Source: Rikenellaceae bacterium (lineage in GTDB: Bacteria; Bacteroidota; Bacteroidia; Bacteroidales; Rikenellaceae). From it: a DNA stretch of 64,000 nucleotides. The stretch lies in contig SUZN01000003.1 of the NCBI GenBank assembly GCA_015059905.1, positions 62,001 to 126,000 on the forward strand, in the 5' to 3' direction. Shown one piece after another: positions 38,862 to 48,475 of the stretch; within the stretch, counting starts at the first letter, position 1; each line of letters starts with the position of its first letter. The position numbers and the translations under genes are program-made. A model generated the notes under the pieces. It was not told the origin of the DNA and made no database searches. It was given only the letters and a program-made list of their open reading frames with translations.

Positions 38862-38953
38862 CGTCATTGCGAGCGAATGAAATGAGCGTGGCAATCTCTT
38901 TAGCGACACAAAGGTAGATTGCCACGTCGGGCAATGCCCTCCTCGCAATAACG
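38862..38953. repeat. REP-like palindromic pair
   Basis: CGTCATTGCGAGCGAATGAAATGAGCGTGGCAATCTC...AGATTGCCACGTCGGGCAATGCCCTCCTCGCAATAACG in head-to-head arrangement. Confidence 0.85.
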
Positions 38954-39006
38954 CGAAGAATAAAAAAGCACATCATCACCCGACACGAACAGAGCAAGTG
39001 GCGAAT

Positions 39007-39039
39007 TTTGGATTTTGAATTTTATTTTCCTTATCTTTG
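39007..39039 (+). promoter_or_regulatory. Promoter of sulfatase/LTA-synthase-like gene
   Basis: TTTG-N21-TATCTTTG (39032-39039). Confidence 0.55.
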
Positions 39040-39063
39040 CGGATACATTATTATAATAATAAG

Positions 39064-40908
39064 ATGACAAGAAAAATTCTCCTCATAGTTGCGACCTTTC
39101 TCACGTCGCTGGTGCTGATGGCGCTGCAAAAGCCGATGTTCCTCATCTGGTATGCCGAGCAGAGTGCCGAGGCGTCGGCGGCAGAGCTTATGGGCGTGTC
39201 GCTGCACGGCGCATTGCTGGACTCCACGATGGCAGGATATATCAGCGTCATACCCTGGCTGTTGATGCTTGCGGCGGTGTGGATAACCATCCCCGAGCGA
39301 GTGATGCAGCGCATACTGAACGGCTATTTCGCCACGATGGCATTTCTTATCTCGCTGATTGTGGCTGTTGATATGGGTCTTTTCCGCTATTGGGGCTACC
39401 GCATCGACAGCACCATATTCCCCTACCTCGCTACGCCCAAGGAGGCGGCGGCAAGCGTGACGTGGGGTGACCTCATCCCTGCCGTAACGCTCTTTTTTGC
39501 CTATGGGGCGGTTATGCTGCTTGCGTGGCTGCCTATCAGCCGAATATATCGCGCAGCAAAGCAGAGCCTTAAGCAACGCATCACCTCAAGCCTTGTGCTG
39601 CTCTTTATCGGAGGGTTGCTCTTTCTTGCCATTCGTGGTGGCTTAAGCCCCGCGACAGCCAACGTGAGCAAGGTCTATTTCAGCGATAATATGTTCCTCA
39701 ACCACGCCGCGACAAACCCCGTCTTTTCGCTCCTCTCGTCATCTATGCGCTCGGAGCTGAAGGCTGACGACTACCACTACTTCGCAGAGGAGGAGCTTCA
39801 GGAGATACTATCAGAACTCGCCCCCAGCGAGGGCATAGCACAGCGCGACACGCTGCTCACCACCCAGCGACCCAACATTGTGCTGGTGGTGCTTGAGGGC
39901 TTCGGGCGCACAACGGCAACAACCACCTTTGAGGGTAGAGCCGTAACGCCACAGCTCGACAGGATGCGCAGTGAGGGCATTTGGTTTGAGAATATGTTTG
40001 CCAACTCCTACCGCACCGACCGAGGCACGGTGGCGGTGATGAGCGGACACCCCGCCCATCCGATAGCCTCGATAATGAAGTACCCACAGAAGGCACACAC
40101 GCTGCCTGCCATAGCCTCGTCGCTCAAGGCGGAGGGATACTCGACATCGTTCACCTATGGCGGCGATGCCAACTTCACCAACACAGCCTCCTACCTTTAC
40201 GGCACAGGCATAGAGAAGATTACCGACCAGAAGAGTCTGCACCTTGACGTTCCCATCTCAAAGTGGGGCTACGCCGATGATGTGGTGTGCGACTACTTTG
40301 CCGATGAGGTGCTGAGGCTCTCACAGGAGGGCAAGCCATTCTTCGCTTCGCTGCTTACGTTAAGCTCGCACGAGCCTTTCGAGGTGCCCTACGATGCTTT
40401 CGAGGATAAGGTTCTGAACGCCACCGCCTTCGCCGACCACCACGTCGGAGAGATGATTGAGCGCTGGCGCAACACGCCTGCGTGGGAAAATATGCTCGTC
40501 ATCCTCATTGCCGATCACGGCATCAGCTACCCCGAGGGTATAGAGATTGGCTCCCTGCCACGTCAGCGGATACCTATGCTCTGGATGGGTGGCGCAGTGA
40601 AAGTACCCCTTGAGGTGAGCACCTACTCATCGCAGTGCGACTTGGCGGCAACGCTGCTGGGACAACTGAATATCGACCACAGCCGCTTTAACTTCAGCAA
40701 GGATATATTCGACCCCGCCTCGCCCCACTACGCCTATTGGAGCTACAACAACGGCTTCGGCATCATTAGCGACAAGGGCAACGTGGTGTATAGCTGTACG
40801 GGCGACAAGATTACAAGCTACGCGGGAACTGATGCCGCCACAGAGAGCCTGACACGAGCAGGCAAGGCATTGACGCAGAGCATACATCAAGATATTTGCA
40901 ACCGATGA
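39064..40908 (+). CDS. LTA synthase-like sulfatase / phosphoglycerol transferase family membrane protein
   Basis: Five N-terminal TM segments; RPNIVLVVLEGFGRTTATTTFEGRAVTPQLDRMRSEGIWFENMFANSYRTDRGTVAVMSGHPAHP..FFASLLTLSSHEPF..VILIADHG. ATG at 39064 preferred because 39037 overlaps the promoter. Confidence 0.9.
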   Translation: MTRKILLIVATFLTSLVLMALQKPMFLIWYAEQSAEASAAELMGVSLHGALLDSTMAGYISVIPWLLMLAAVWITIPERVMQRILNGYFATMAFLISLIVAVDMGLFRYWGYRIDSTIFPYLATPKEAAASVTWGDLIPAVTLFFAYGAVMLLAWLPISRIYRAAKQSLKQRITSSLVLLFIGGLLFLAIRGGLSPATANVSKVYFSDNMFLNHAATNPVFSLLSSSMRSELKADDYHYFAEEELQEILSELAPSEGIAQRDTLLTTQRPNIVLVVLEGFGRTTATTTFEGRAVTPQLDRMRSEGIWFENMFANSYRTDRGTVAVMSGHPAHPIASIMKYPQKAHTLPAIASSLKAEGYSTSFTYGGDANFTNTASYLYGTGIEKITDQKSLHLDVPISKWGYADDVVCDYFADEVLRLSQEGKPFFASLLTLSSHEPFEVPYDAFEDKVLNATAFADHHVGEMIERWRNTPAWENMLVILIADHGISYPEGIEIGSLPRQRIPMLWMGGAVKVPLEVSTYSSQCDLAATLLGQLNIDHSRFNFSKDIFDPASPHYAYWSYNNGFGIISDKGNVVYSCTGDKITSYAGTDAATESLTRAGKALTQSIHQDICNR

Positions 40909-42056
40909 AAAGAGTATTGACATACATCCTTCTGTTGCTGCTCTCATCCTGCCGGAGCCACACCGTCTTTGACGAGAGCATCTTTGACGAGGTGGTCTAT
41001 ACGCCGCGCTACGCCACAGGCTTCGAGATACGTCGCCACAGCCAAAGCGGAGCGACACTCATTACCTCCCAAAACCCCTGGCAGGGGGCAGAGGGCGTAA
41101 GCTACAAGCTCCTTATCGACCCCAGCCGCCACTTTGCAAGCGCCGCCGACGTGCAACATATCGACCGTGCGGCAGAGCGCATCATCTGTATGTCATCGAG
41201 CCACATAGCTATGCTTGACGCTATGGGCGAGGTGGAGCGCGTGGTGGGTGTTTCGGGCATTGACTTTATCAGCAACGACTACATCACCGCCAACCGACAA
41301 AAGATTGGCGACGTGGGTTACGACAACAACATAAATTACGAACTGCTTATCGCCATCGACCCCGACCTGGTGCTGCTTTACGGCATAAATGCAGCAAACA
41401 GCATGGAGAACAAGCTCCGAGAGCTGGGCATCCCATTTGCCTACATCGGCGAGTATGTGGAGTCCTCGCCACTGGGCAAGGCGGAGTGGATGGTGGCTAT
41501 GGGTGAGATTGTCGGCAAGCGAGAGCAGAGCATTGAGGCATTTGACTCCATCGCCACACGTTACAACACTCTCGCCAAAAATATCAAGGAGCAGACCGCA
41601 GGCAAACCCCGCCCCAAGGTTATGCTCAACATACCATACCGCGATGCGTGGTTTCTGCCCGCACGAGGCAGTTATATGGTACAACTTATCGAGGATGCTG
41701 CCGCCGAGACATTCACCTCCGCAGGCGAGGGAAACACATCCTCACCGATTGACATCGAGCAGGCACTGCTCTACGCTACGCAGAGCGACTTTTGGCTCAA
41801 CCCCAGCGGTTGCAACACCCTTACGGAGTTGGTCGGTCTAAACCCCAAGTTTGCCGACACGCCGCCGATAACCAATGGCAAAGTGTGGAACAACAATGCC
41901 CGCCAGACGGCTATGGGAGGCTCCGACTTTTGGGAGTCGGGTGTGGTGCGTCCCGACCGCATATTGCAGGATTTGGCATATATCCTCCACCCCGAGCTTA
42001 CGCCGCTGGGTGCTGACGGGGAGGATAATTTATTCTACTACAAACGATTAAGATAG
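40905..42056 (+). CDS. ABC transporter substrate-binding lipoprotein (BtuF/FepB-like)
   Basis: MKRVLTYILLLLLSSCRSH; ERIICMSSSHIAMLDAMGEVERVVGVSGIDFISN..DPDLVLLYGINA; ATGA overlap with upstream gene. Confidence 0.85.
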   Translation: MKRVLTYILLLLLSSCRSHTVFDESIFDEVVYTPRYATGFEIRRHSQSGATLITSQNPWQGAEGVSYKLLIDPSRHFASAADVQHIDRAAERIICMSSSHIAMLDAMGEVERVVGVSGIDFISNDYITANRQKIGDVGYDNNINYELLIAIDPDLVLLYGINAANSMENKLRELGIPFAYIGEYVESSPLGKAEWMVAMGEIVGKREQSIEAFDSIATRYNTLAKNIKEQTAGKPRPKVMLNIPYRDAWFLPARGSYMVQLIEDAAAETFTSAGEGNTSSPIDIEQALLYATQSDFWLNPSGCNTLTELVGLNPKFADTPPITNGKVWNNNARQTAMGGSDFWESGVVRPDRILQDLAYILHPELTPLGADGEDNLFYYKRLR

Positions 42057-42058
42057 CT

Positions 42059-43063
42059 ATGCAGAAACACCGTTTCATACTCTTTACGCTGCTCGCGATA
42101 CTGCTCGTTGCGCTCTTTGCCATCGATATGATGGTGGGTGCTGTGGGTATCTCGGCGAGTGAGGTGTGGGCAGCCATCACGGGAGGAGAGTGCGACCCGA
42201 TAAAGGCAAAAATCATCATCGACGTGCGCCTGATGAAGGCTATGGTGGCAATCCTTGCGGGCGCTGCGCTGGCGGTGAGTGGCTTGCAGATGCAGACCCT
42301 GTTCCGCAACCCGCTGGCAGGACCTTATGTGCTGGGTGTGAGTTCGGGTGCGAGTCTTGGCGTAGCGATATTTATCCTCGGCGCTCCGTTGCTGGGCGTG
42401 GCTTCGTCACCTATGCTCTCATCACTGGGCGTGGCTGGTGCCGCGTGGATAGGCTCTGCGGCGGTGCTGGCGCTGGTAGCTGCCGTCAGCCGACGCATAA
42501 AGGATATTATGGTCATCCTTATCCTCGGTATGATGATAGGCTCGGCTGTGAGTGCCATAGTGCAGATACTGCAATATATGAGCAACGAGGAGGCGCTGAA
42601 GAGTTTTGTCGTCTGGACAATGGGCTCGCTGGGCGATGTGACCACCACGCAATTATGGCTTGTAGCCCCCGCCGTCATTGCGGGATTGACAATTGCTGTG
42701 GCTGTCATCAAGCCTATGAACCTGATGTTGCTGGGCGAGTCATACGCCCGCACGATGGGACTCAACATACGCCGTACACGCTCACTCATACTCCTCTCGA
42801 CAACGCTCCTGGCAGGTACGGTGACTGCCTTCTGCGGTCCTGTGGGCTTTATCGGATTGGCAATACCCCACCTATCACGCATCATCTTTCAGGATGCCGA
42901 CCACCGAACACTCCTGCCCGCCTCAATGCTTACGGGAGCTGTGGCGCTGCTGCTCTGCGACATTGTGTCGAAGCTGCTGACGCTGCCCGTGAATACCGTG
43001 ACAGCACTACTGGGAATACCTATTGTGGTGTGGGTGGTAATAAGAAACAAGAATATTGTATAA
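42059..43063 (+). CDS. FecCD/BtuC-family ABC transporter permease
   Basis: VRLMKAMVAILAGAALAVSGLQMQTLFRNPLAGPYVLGVSSGASLGVA..GPVGFIGLAIPHLSRI. Confidence 0.95.
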   Translation: MQKHRFILFTLLAILLVALFAIDMMVGAVGISASEVWAAITGGECDPIKAKIIIDVRLMKAMVAILAGAALAVSGLQMQTLFRNPLAGPYVLGVSSGASLGVAIFILGAPLLGVASSPMLSSLGVAGAAWIGSAAVLALVAAVSRRIKDIMVILILGMMIGSAVSAIVQILQYMSNEEALKSFVVWTMGSLGDVTTTQLWLVAPAVIAGLTIAVAVIKPMNLMLLGESYARTMGLNIRRTRSLILLSTTLLAGTVTAFCGPVGFIGLAIPHLSRIIFQDADHRTLLPASMLTGAVALLLCDIVSKLLTLPVNTVTALLGIPIVVWVVIRNKNIV

Positions 43064-43065
43064 CG

Positions 43066-43821
43066 ATGATACGATTTAAGGACTTAACCCTCGGCTACGG
43101 CAGCCGCACACTGATAGAGTCGCTCACGGCAGAGGTCAAGCGAGGCGAGCTTACCGCGCTGGTGGGCAGAAACGGCACGGGAAAGAGTACCTTGCTGCGC
43201 GCCATCGTGGGCTTGGGAGAGCGACAGAAGGGAGATATACTGCTCGGCGACAAGTCAATAGATAGTCTCTCGACAGCCGAGCTTGCCACAACCGTTGCCT
43301 TTGTCACAACCGACAAGGTACGCATCGCCAACCTGCGTTGCCGCGATGTGGTGGCACTTGGCAGAGCACCCTACACCAATTGGATAGGTCGTATGCAAAG
43401 TGGGGATGAGCAGATTGTGATGCACTCGCTCGAGATTGTTGGAATGGAGAGCTACGCCGACAAGACGATGGATAGAATGTCGGACGGAGAGTGTCAGCGA
43501 ATAATGATTGCCCGCGCCCTGGCACAGCAGACACCCATAATCCTGCTTGACGAGCCTACCGCCTTTCTGGATATGCCCAACCGTTATGAGCTTTGCACGC
43601 TGCTTCGGCGCCTGGCGCACCAGGAGCAGAAGTGTATTCTATTCTCTACCCACGAGTTGGATATTGCGCTTGCTCTGTGTGACTCAATCGCACTCATAGC
43701 ACCTCCGCAGCTCCACCTTCTGCCCACCGCCGAGATGGTCAGCAGTGGTCATATCGAGCGTCTGTTCACAAGCGGCATAGTCAATTTCGACCCCGCAACA
43801 CGCAGCGTGAGTATAAAATAA
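43066..43821 (+). CDS. ABC transporter ATP-binding protein (BtuD/FecE-like)
   Basis: MIRFKDLTLGYGSRTLIESLTAEVKRGELTALVGRNGTGKSTLLRAIVGL..MSDGECQRIMIARALAQQTPIILLDEPTAFLD. Start corrected from the 42166 ORF. Confidence 0.95.
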   Translation: MIRFKDLTLGYGSRTLIESLTAEVKRGELTALVGRNGTGKSTLLRAIVGLGERQKGDILLGDKSIDSLSTAELATTVAFVTTDKVRIANLRCRDVVALGRAPYTNWIGRMQSGDEQIVMHSLEIVGMESYADKTMDRMSDGECQRIMIARALAQQTPIILLDEPTAFLDMPNRYELCTLLRRLAHQEQKCILFSTHELDIALALCDSIALIAPPQLHLLPTAEMVSSGHIERLFTSGIVNFDPATRSVSIK

Positions 43822-43874
43822 AGGTTGTCCCTCAAATATTTTGAAGAACAACCCTACATTAACTTTACCACATT

Positions 43875-43956
43875 GAAGTTGAATAACAAGAGGGATTTTC
43901 AGGGATGCTAACTTAACGCCAAAACCACCCTGTTTGACAGCCTCTTCTACAACTTC
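43875..43956 (+). repeat. Probable degenerate/short copy (D) of the dispersed intergenic element
   Basis: Imperfect inverted arms GAAGTTGaataacaAGAGG / CCTCTTCTACAACTTC; retains GGATTTTcAGG and TAACGCCAAAA but lacks the GCAGTTTAC/GTAAATGAGGA hairpin. Confidence 0.4.
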
Positions 43957-44600
43957 TTGCCGTAACACAAGTCACCCGCATCGCCAATACCTGGGACGAT
44001 ATACGCCTTCGAGGTAAGCTCGGCATCCACAGCACCCAACCATAGCGTAGTGCTCTTTGATGGCAGATGTCGCTCGGCATACTCAACACCCTGCTCGCTG
44101 GCAATGACCGAGACAACGTGGGTATGCAACGGCTCGCCGCCGTGCGCCACCAACGTATCGTAAACCAACCTGAGCGACTGACCCGTAGCAAGCATAGGAT
44201 CGACCAGAATCAGCACCTTACCCTCCAAATCGCCGCACGACACATACTCGACATTTATCTTGAACGTACCATCCTTCTTATTCTTGCGATAAGCCGACAC
44301 AAAGGCGCACTCGGCATCGTCAAAGTAGTTCAGCACACCCTGCTGCAATGGCAGACCCGCACGCAACACCGTAGCCACAACCACCTTGTCGCTCACAATC
44401 TCCATCTGCACCTCGCCCAGCGGTGTCTCCACCAACTGCGACTGATAAGAGAGTGTTTTGGAAATCTCATAGCTCATAATCTCGCCTATACGCTCGATAT
44501 TGCGACGAAAACGCATCGAATCGAGCTGGATATTACGGTCTCGCACTTGGGCGATAAACTTGTTGAGAATAGTATTCTCCTTGCCTAAAATATGTATCAT
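43947..44600 (-). CDS. upp: Uracil phosphoribosyltransferase
   Basis: LRAGLPLQQGVLNYFDDAECAFVSAYRK..VLILVDPMLATGQSL..YIVPGIGDAGDLCYG. Confidence 0.93.
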   Translation of the reverse strand: MIHILGKENTILNKFIAQVRDRNIQLDSMRFRRNIERIGEIMSYEISKTLSYQSQLVETPLGEVQMEIVSDKVVVATVLRAGLPLQQGVLNYFDDAECAFVSAYRKNKKDGTFKINVEYVSCGDLEGKVLILVDPMLATGQSLRLVYDTLVAHGGEPLHTHVVSVIASEQGVEYAERHLPSKSTTLWLGAVDAELTSKAYIVPGIGDAGDLCYGKKL

Positions 44601-44621
44601 AGCACACGGTTTTAAGTGTTA

Positions 44622-45842
44622 CTAATAGAGGAAATTATTGAATGGATAACGCCCTGCGTGTATCTCACGAACCATACCATAAAGGTCCGAGCGCAACTTG
44701 TCAATATTCATACGCTCCACAGCCGAGATAAAGATGCAAGGGGTGTTTGCCTTCGCAATCCAGCTCTTCTTCATATCCTCAAGCGACATATTGCGCTTCG
44801 TTGCTGGCGTAAGGTCATCCTCATCCTTCTTCTCGTAGGTGTAGGCATCAATCTTGTTAAAGACCAGATATACAGGCTTGTCGCCCGCACCAATCTCGCG
44901 CAGCGTCTGCTTCACAACGTCAATCTGCTCCTCGAAGTTGGGGTGCGAAATATCGACAACGTGAACAAGCAAATCAGCCTCACGCACCTCGTCGAGCGTT
45001 GATTTGAACGACTCGATAAGCTGTGTAGGCAGCTTGCGGATGAAACCTACGGTGTCCGAGAGCAGAAACGGCAGGTTATCAAAGACCACCTTACGCACCG
45101 TAGTGTCAAGCGTAGCAAAGAGCTTGTTCTCGGCAAAGACCTCACTCTTCGAGACAAGGTTCATAAGCGTTGATTTACCCACATTGGTATATCCCACCAG
45201 CGCCACACGCACCATAGAGCCTCGGTTTGAACGCTGCACTGCCATCTGACGGTCAATCTTGGTCAGCTCCTCCTTGAGCTTTGAGATACGGTTGCGAACG
45301 ATACGGCGGTCGGTCTCAATCTCACGCTCACCTGCACCACCACGCGTTCCTGTGCCTCCTCGCTGACGCTCAAGGTGGGTCCACATACCTGCCAAACGAG
45401 GCAACAGATACTCATACTGCGCCAGCTGCACCTGCGTCTTGGCATACGCCGTACGGGCGCGCGACATAAAGATATCGAGGATAAGGCGTGTGCGGTCAAT
45501 CACCCTGCAAGGCATCTCCTTCTCGATATTACGGGTCTGCGAAGGTGAGAGCTCATCGTCAAAAATCACCACATCAATCTCATTCTCCTCGCAGTAGGCG
45601 GCAATCTCCTCCAGCTTACCTGGACCCACATATATTCTCGATGAGGGTTGTGGCAGACGCTGTGTGAAGCGACGCACGGTAACGATGTCGGCAGTCTCCG
45701 CCAAAAACTCCAGCTCGCCAAGGAACTCCTCAACCTGCTCCACAGGCTGACCATCGCGGATGACAGCCACAACGACTGCACGCTCGCGCAAATCCTCCTG
45801 TTCCATAGTCTGAAGCTGAATATTATCTTTTGCTTTCGCCAT
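44622..45842 (-). CDS. hflX: GTPase HflX
   Basis: YVGPGKLEEIAAYCEENEIDVVIFDDELSPSQTRNIEK..VALVGYTNVGKSTLMNLVSKS..LLSDTVGFIRKLPTQLIESFKSTLDEV. Confidence 0.95.
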   Translation of the reverse strand: MAKAKDNIQLQTMEQEDLRERAVVVAVIRDGQPVEQVEEFLGELEFLAETADIVTVRRFTQRLPQPSSRIYVGPGKLEEIAAYCEENEIDVVIFDDELSPSQTRNIEKEMPCRVIDRTRLILDIFMSRARTAYAKTQVQLAQYEYLLPRLAGMWTHLERQRGGTGTRGGAGEREIETDRRIVRNRISKLKEELTKIDRQMAVQRSNRGSMVRVALVGYTNVGKSTLMNLVSKSEVFAENKLFATLDTTVRKVVFDNLPFLLSDTVGFIRKLPTQLIESFKSTLDEVREADLLVHVVDISHPNFEEQIDVVKQTLREIGAGDKPVYLVFNKIDAYTYEKKDEDDLTPATKRNMSLEDMKKSWIAKANTPCIFISAVERMNIDKLRSDLYGMVREIHAGRYPFNNFLY

Positions 45843-45910
45843 ATTTATAGTGAAAAAAAGTGCCGTAAACGAGTCACGGCACACTTTATATTATATATAC
45901 TATATGTATA

Positions 45911-46597
45911 TTAGTTGATCTGGAACATTACAGGAAGAGTGTACTTTACACGTACCTTCTGGCTGCTCTGCTGTCCTGGCTCCCACTTTGGAGATGTAGC
46001 CAACACGCGTGATGCCTCCTCACCGAGTGAACGGTCTGGCGACTGCAACACCTGGATGTTTGTCACCGAGCCATCCTTCTCAACAACAAATGAAAGAACT
46101 ACACGACCTGTGATACCGTTCTCCTGTGCAATCTGTGGATACTTGATACGCTCCTGAACCCACTTACGGAAAGCGTTAAGGTCACCACCCTGGAATGTAG
46201 GCATCTTCTCTACCTTGATGTAAGGAGTCTCGTCCTCGATCTCCTCCTCTTCCTCGACCTCTACAACCTGTGTAGTAATCTCCAAACCCTCATCGAACTC
46301 TGAGAAATCGACCTCGGTGGTAATCTTGGTGTCGTTAGTCACGATATCGAGGATATCGTTGAACACCTGAATCTCAATCTTCTTTGGTGCCTCGGGTGGT
46401 TTCTGCTCGTTACGAGTAATCTCTGTGATTTCCTCCTCGATAGGACCATAGTTCAAATCGACCTGCTCGATACGATACTCCTTTGGAGCATACGCAAACG
46501 CTGCGATAACAATCAGCAACGAGATAATCAAGCCGATCTCCAGGAAAAGACCTTTACGATTTTGAAGGTCTGCCTTTGGTGATTTTTTAATTTCCAT
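45911..46597 (-). CDS. tonB: TonB family energy transducer
   Basis: MEIKKSPKADLQNRKGLFLEIGLIISLLIVIAAFAY..FRKWVQERIKYPQIAQENGITGRVVLSFVVEKDGSVTNIQVLQSPDRSLGEEASRVLATSPKWEPGQQ. Confidence 0.92.
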   Translation of the reverse strand: MEIKKSPKADLQNRKGLFLEIGLIISLLIVIAAFAYAPKEYRIEQVDLNYGPIEEEITEITRNEQKPPEAPKKIEIQVFNDILDIVTNDTKITTEVDFSEFDEGLEITTQVVEVEEEEEIEDETPYIKVEKMPTFQGGDLNAFRKWVQERIKYPQIAQENGITGRVVLSFVVEKDGSVTNIQVLQSPDRSLGEEASRVLATSPKWEPGQQSSQKVRVKYTLPVMFQIN

Positions 46598-46809
46598 AAC
46601 TTGATGTTTTATTTTTAACTTTAATTGTTCATTTGGCATAACCGCGAGCGCCACACTCTCCCCTTACAAACGACATCCTAAAGGATGACCGAGAAGCAAC
46701 GTTCACAGTTCTTTTGGCAAATATAGTCAAAAAAAATCAAAAAACAGTGATGTAGGCATAAAAATCTGCAAAAAATCTTTACTTTTGTTGCGAATGTAAA
46801 CTTTTCGCT

Positions 46810-47847
46810 ATGTTACAGACCGAAAAAGAGCCTCTTTATGGCAAAAATCTAACCCGATTGCAGACCATCTGCCAGGAGCTCGAACTGCCCAAGTTCGCAG
46901 CCAAGCAGATTGCCCGTTGGCTTTATGTGCGCCGCGTGACGGACTTCGCCCAGATGACCGACCTCTCGCTCAAGGCGCGCACGCTGCTCGAGGAGAGATT
47001 TCAGCTGGGACTGAGCGCCCCTCTCAAGGAGAGCTGCTCCGCCGACGGCACAAAGAAATACCTCTTTAGCACCAGCCAGGGCGAGTATATCGAGTCGGCT
47101 TACATCCCCGACAAGGAGCGTGCCACGCTCTGCGTCTCCTCGCAGGCGGGATGTCGTATGGGTTGCCGCTTCTGCGCCACAGGCAGGCAGGGTCTGCAAC
47201 ACTCACTCTCCACAAACGAGATTATCAACCAGGTGCTCTCAATCCCCGAGAGCGAGCGACTGACAAATCTTGTTTTTATGGGTATGGGAGAGCCGCTGGA
47301 CAACATCGACAACGTGCTGGAGGCGCTGGAGATTATCACTGCGCCATGGGGTATGGCGTGGTCACCCACACGTGTAACGCTCTCAACGGCGGGCGTGGGA
47401 AAACATCTGCGCCGCTTCCTCAACGAGTCGAAGGTGCATCTGGCAGTGAGTCTGCACAACCCATTCCACGAGGAGCGCAAGGAGATTATGCCAATTGAGA
47501 ATGCCTACCCCATCCGCGAAATTGCCGACATTCTGCGCGAGTATGACTTCACGGGGCAGCGACGCGTATCGTTTGAGTATATCGTGATGGAGGGTCTGAA
47601 CGACTCCATGTCGCACATCAAGGAGCTGTGCCGACTGCTGGACGGCATAAAGTGCCGCATAAACCTCATCCGTTTCCACAAGATACCCGACTCGCCCTAC
47701 TTCTCGCCCTCTGACGAGAAGATGATTCGTTTCCGTGATACGCTGACAGCCAAGGGAATACAGACAACCATACGTGCCTCACGAGGCGAGGATATCAAGG
47801 CAGCCTGCGGTCTGCTCTCTACCGCCGAGCAACAGAAAAACAAGTAA
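46810..47847 (+). CDS. rlmN: Dual-specificity 23S rRNA/tRNA adenine C2-methyltransferase
   Basis: LCVSSQAGCRMGCRFCATGRQGLQHSLSTNEIINQV radical-SAM; VFMGMGEPLDN; FEYIVMEGLND. Confidence 0.96.
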   Translation: MLQTEKEPLYGKNLTRLQTICQELELPKFAAKQIARWLYVRRVTDFAQMTDLSLKARTLLEERFQLGLSAPLKESCSADGTKKYLFSTSQGEYIESAYIPDKERATLCVSSQAGCRMGCRFCATGRQGLQHSLSTNEIINQVLSIPESERLTNLVFMGMGEPLDNIDNVLEALEIITAPWGMAWSPTRVTLSTAGVGKHLRRFLNESKVHLAVSLHNPFHEERKEIMPIENAYPIREIADILREYDFTGQRRVSFEYIVMEGLNDSMSHIKELCRLLDGIKCRINLIRFHKIPDSPYFSPSDEKMIRFRDTLTAKGIQTTIRASRGEDIKAACGLLSTAEQQKNK

Positions 47848-47851
47848 GAAG

Positions 47852-48475
47852 ATGATTAGCATAATTGAAAAATATTTCCCCTCGCTCACCGAGCGCCAGA
47901 AGGAGCAATATCGCGCCCTCTATGACCTCTATGCCGAGTGGAACGCCAAGATAAATGTAGTATCGCGCAAGGATTTTGACCAGCTCTATGTGCGTCACAT
48001 CCTCCACTCGCTCGCCATAGCGAAGGTGTGTGAGTTCAAGGCTGGAGCAAGGGTGCTTGACGTGGGCTGTGGAGGCGGTTTTCCGAGTGTCCCGCTGGCA
48101 ATTATGTTCCCCGATGTGAAGTTTGTATCGGCAGACTCCATAGGCAAGAAGATTACCGTTGTGAAGGGTGTATGTGAGGGTGCTGGCATTGAGAATATCG
48201 ACGCCCGCAACACACGCGTGGAGCAAATCAACGAGAAGTTCGACTATGTGGTTTCGCGCGCTGTCACCGAGATGCCTGCCTTTGTGAAATGGATTTGGAC
48301 AAAGATTGAAAAAGGTCAAAAAGGAACCTTACCAAACGGAATCCTCTATCTCAAGGGTGGCGACCTGAAGGAGGAGCTGGCAGCCACCCGTATGAAGTGG
48401 CGCGAGTATAATATCTCGGAGTTTTTTGAGGAGGATTTCTTTGAGACAAAAAAGGTTGTTTATACGCAGAAATAG
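47852..48475 (+). CDS. rsmG: 16S rRNA (guanine527-N7)-methyltransferase
   Basis: WNAKINVVSRKDFDQLYVRHILHSLAIAKV..RVLDVGCGGGFPSVPLAIMFPDVKFVSADSIGKKITVV. Start corrected from 47774. Confidence 0.94.
   Translation: MISIIEKYFPSLTERQKEQYRALYDLYAEWNAKINVVSRKDFDQLYVRHILHSLAIAKVCEFKAGARVLDVGCGGGFPSVPLAIMFPDVKFVSADSIGKKITVVKGVCEGAGIENIDARNTRVEQINEKFDYVVSRAVTEMPAFVKWIWTKIEKGQKGTLPNGILYLKGGDLKEELAATRMKWREYNISEFFEEDFFETKKVVYTQK

Noticed and set aside
38758-38997. 79-aa ORF
   Set aside because: Translates through the REP-like pair (DVAIYLCVAKEIATLISFARNDD), a typical spurious ORF of this repeat.
42166-43065. N-terminal 300 aa of the 551-aa ORF 42166..43821
   Set aside because: Out-of-frame read of the permease gene; the ABC ATPase begins at ATG 43066.
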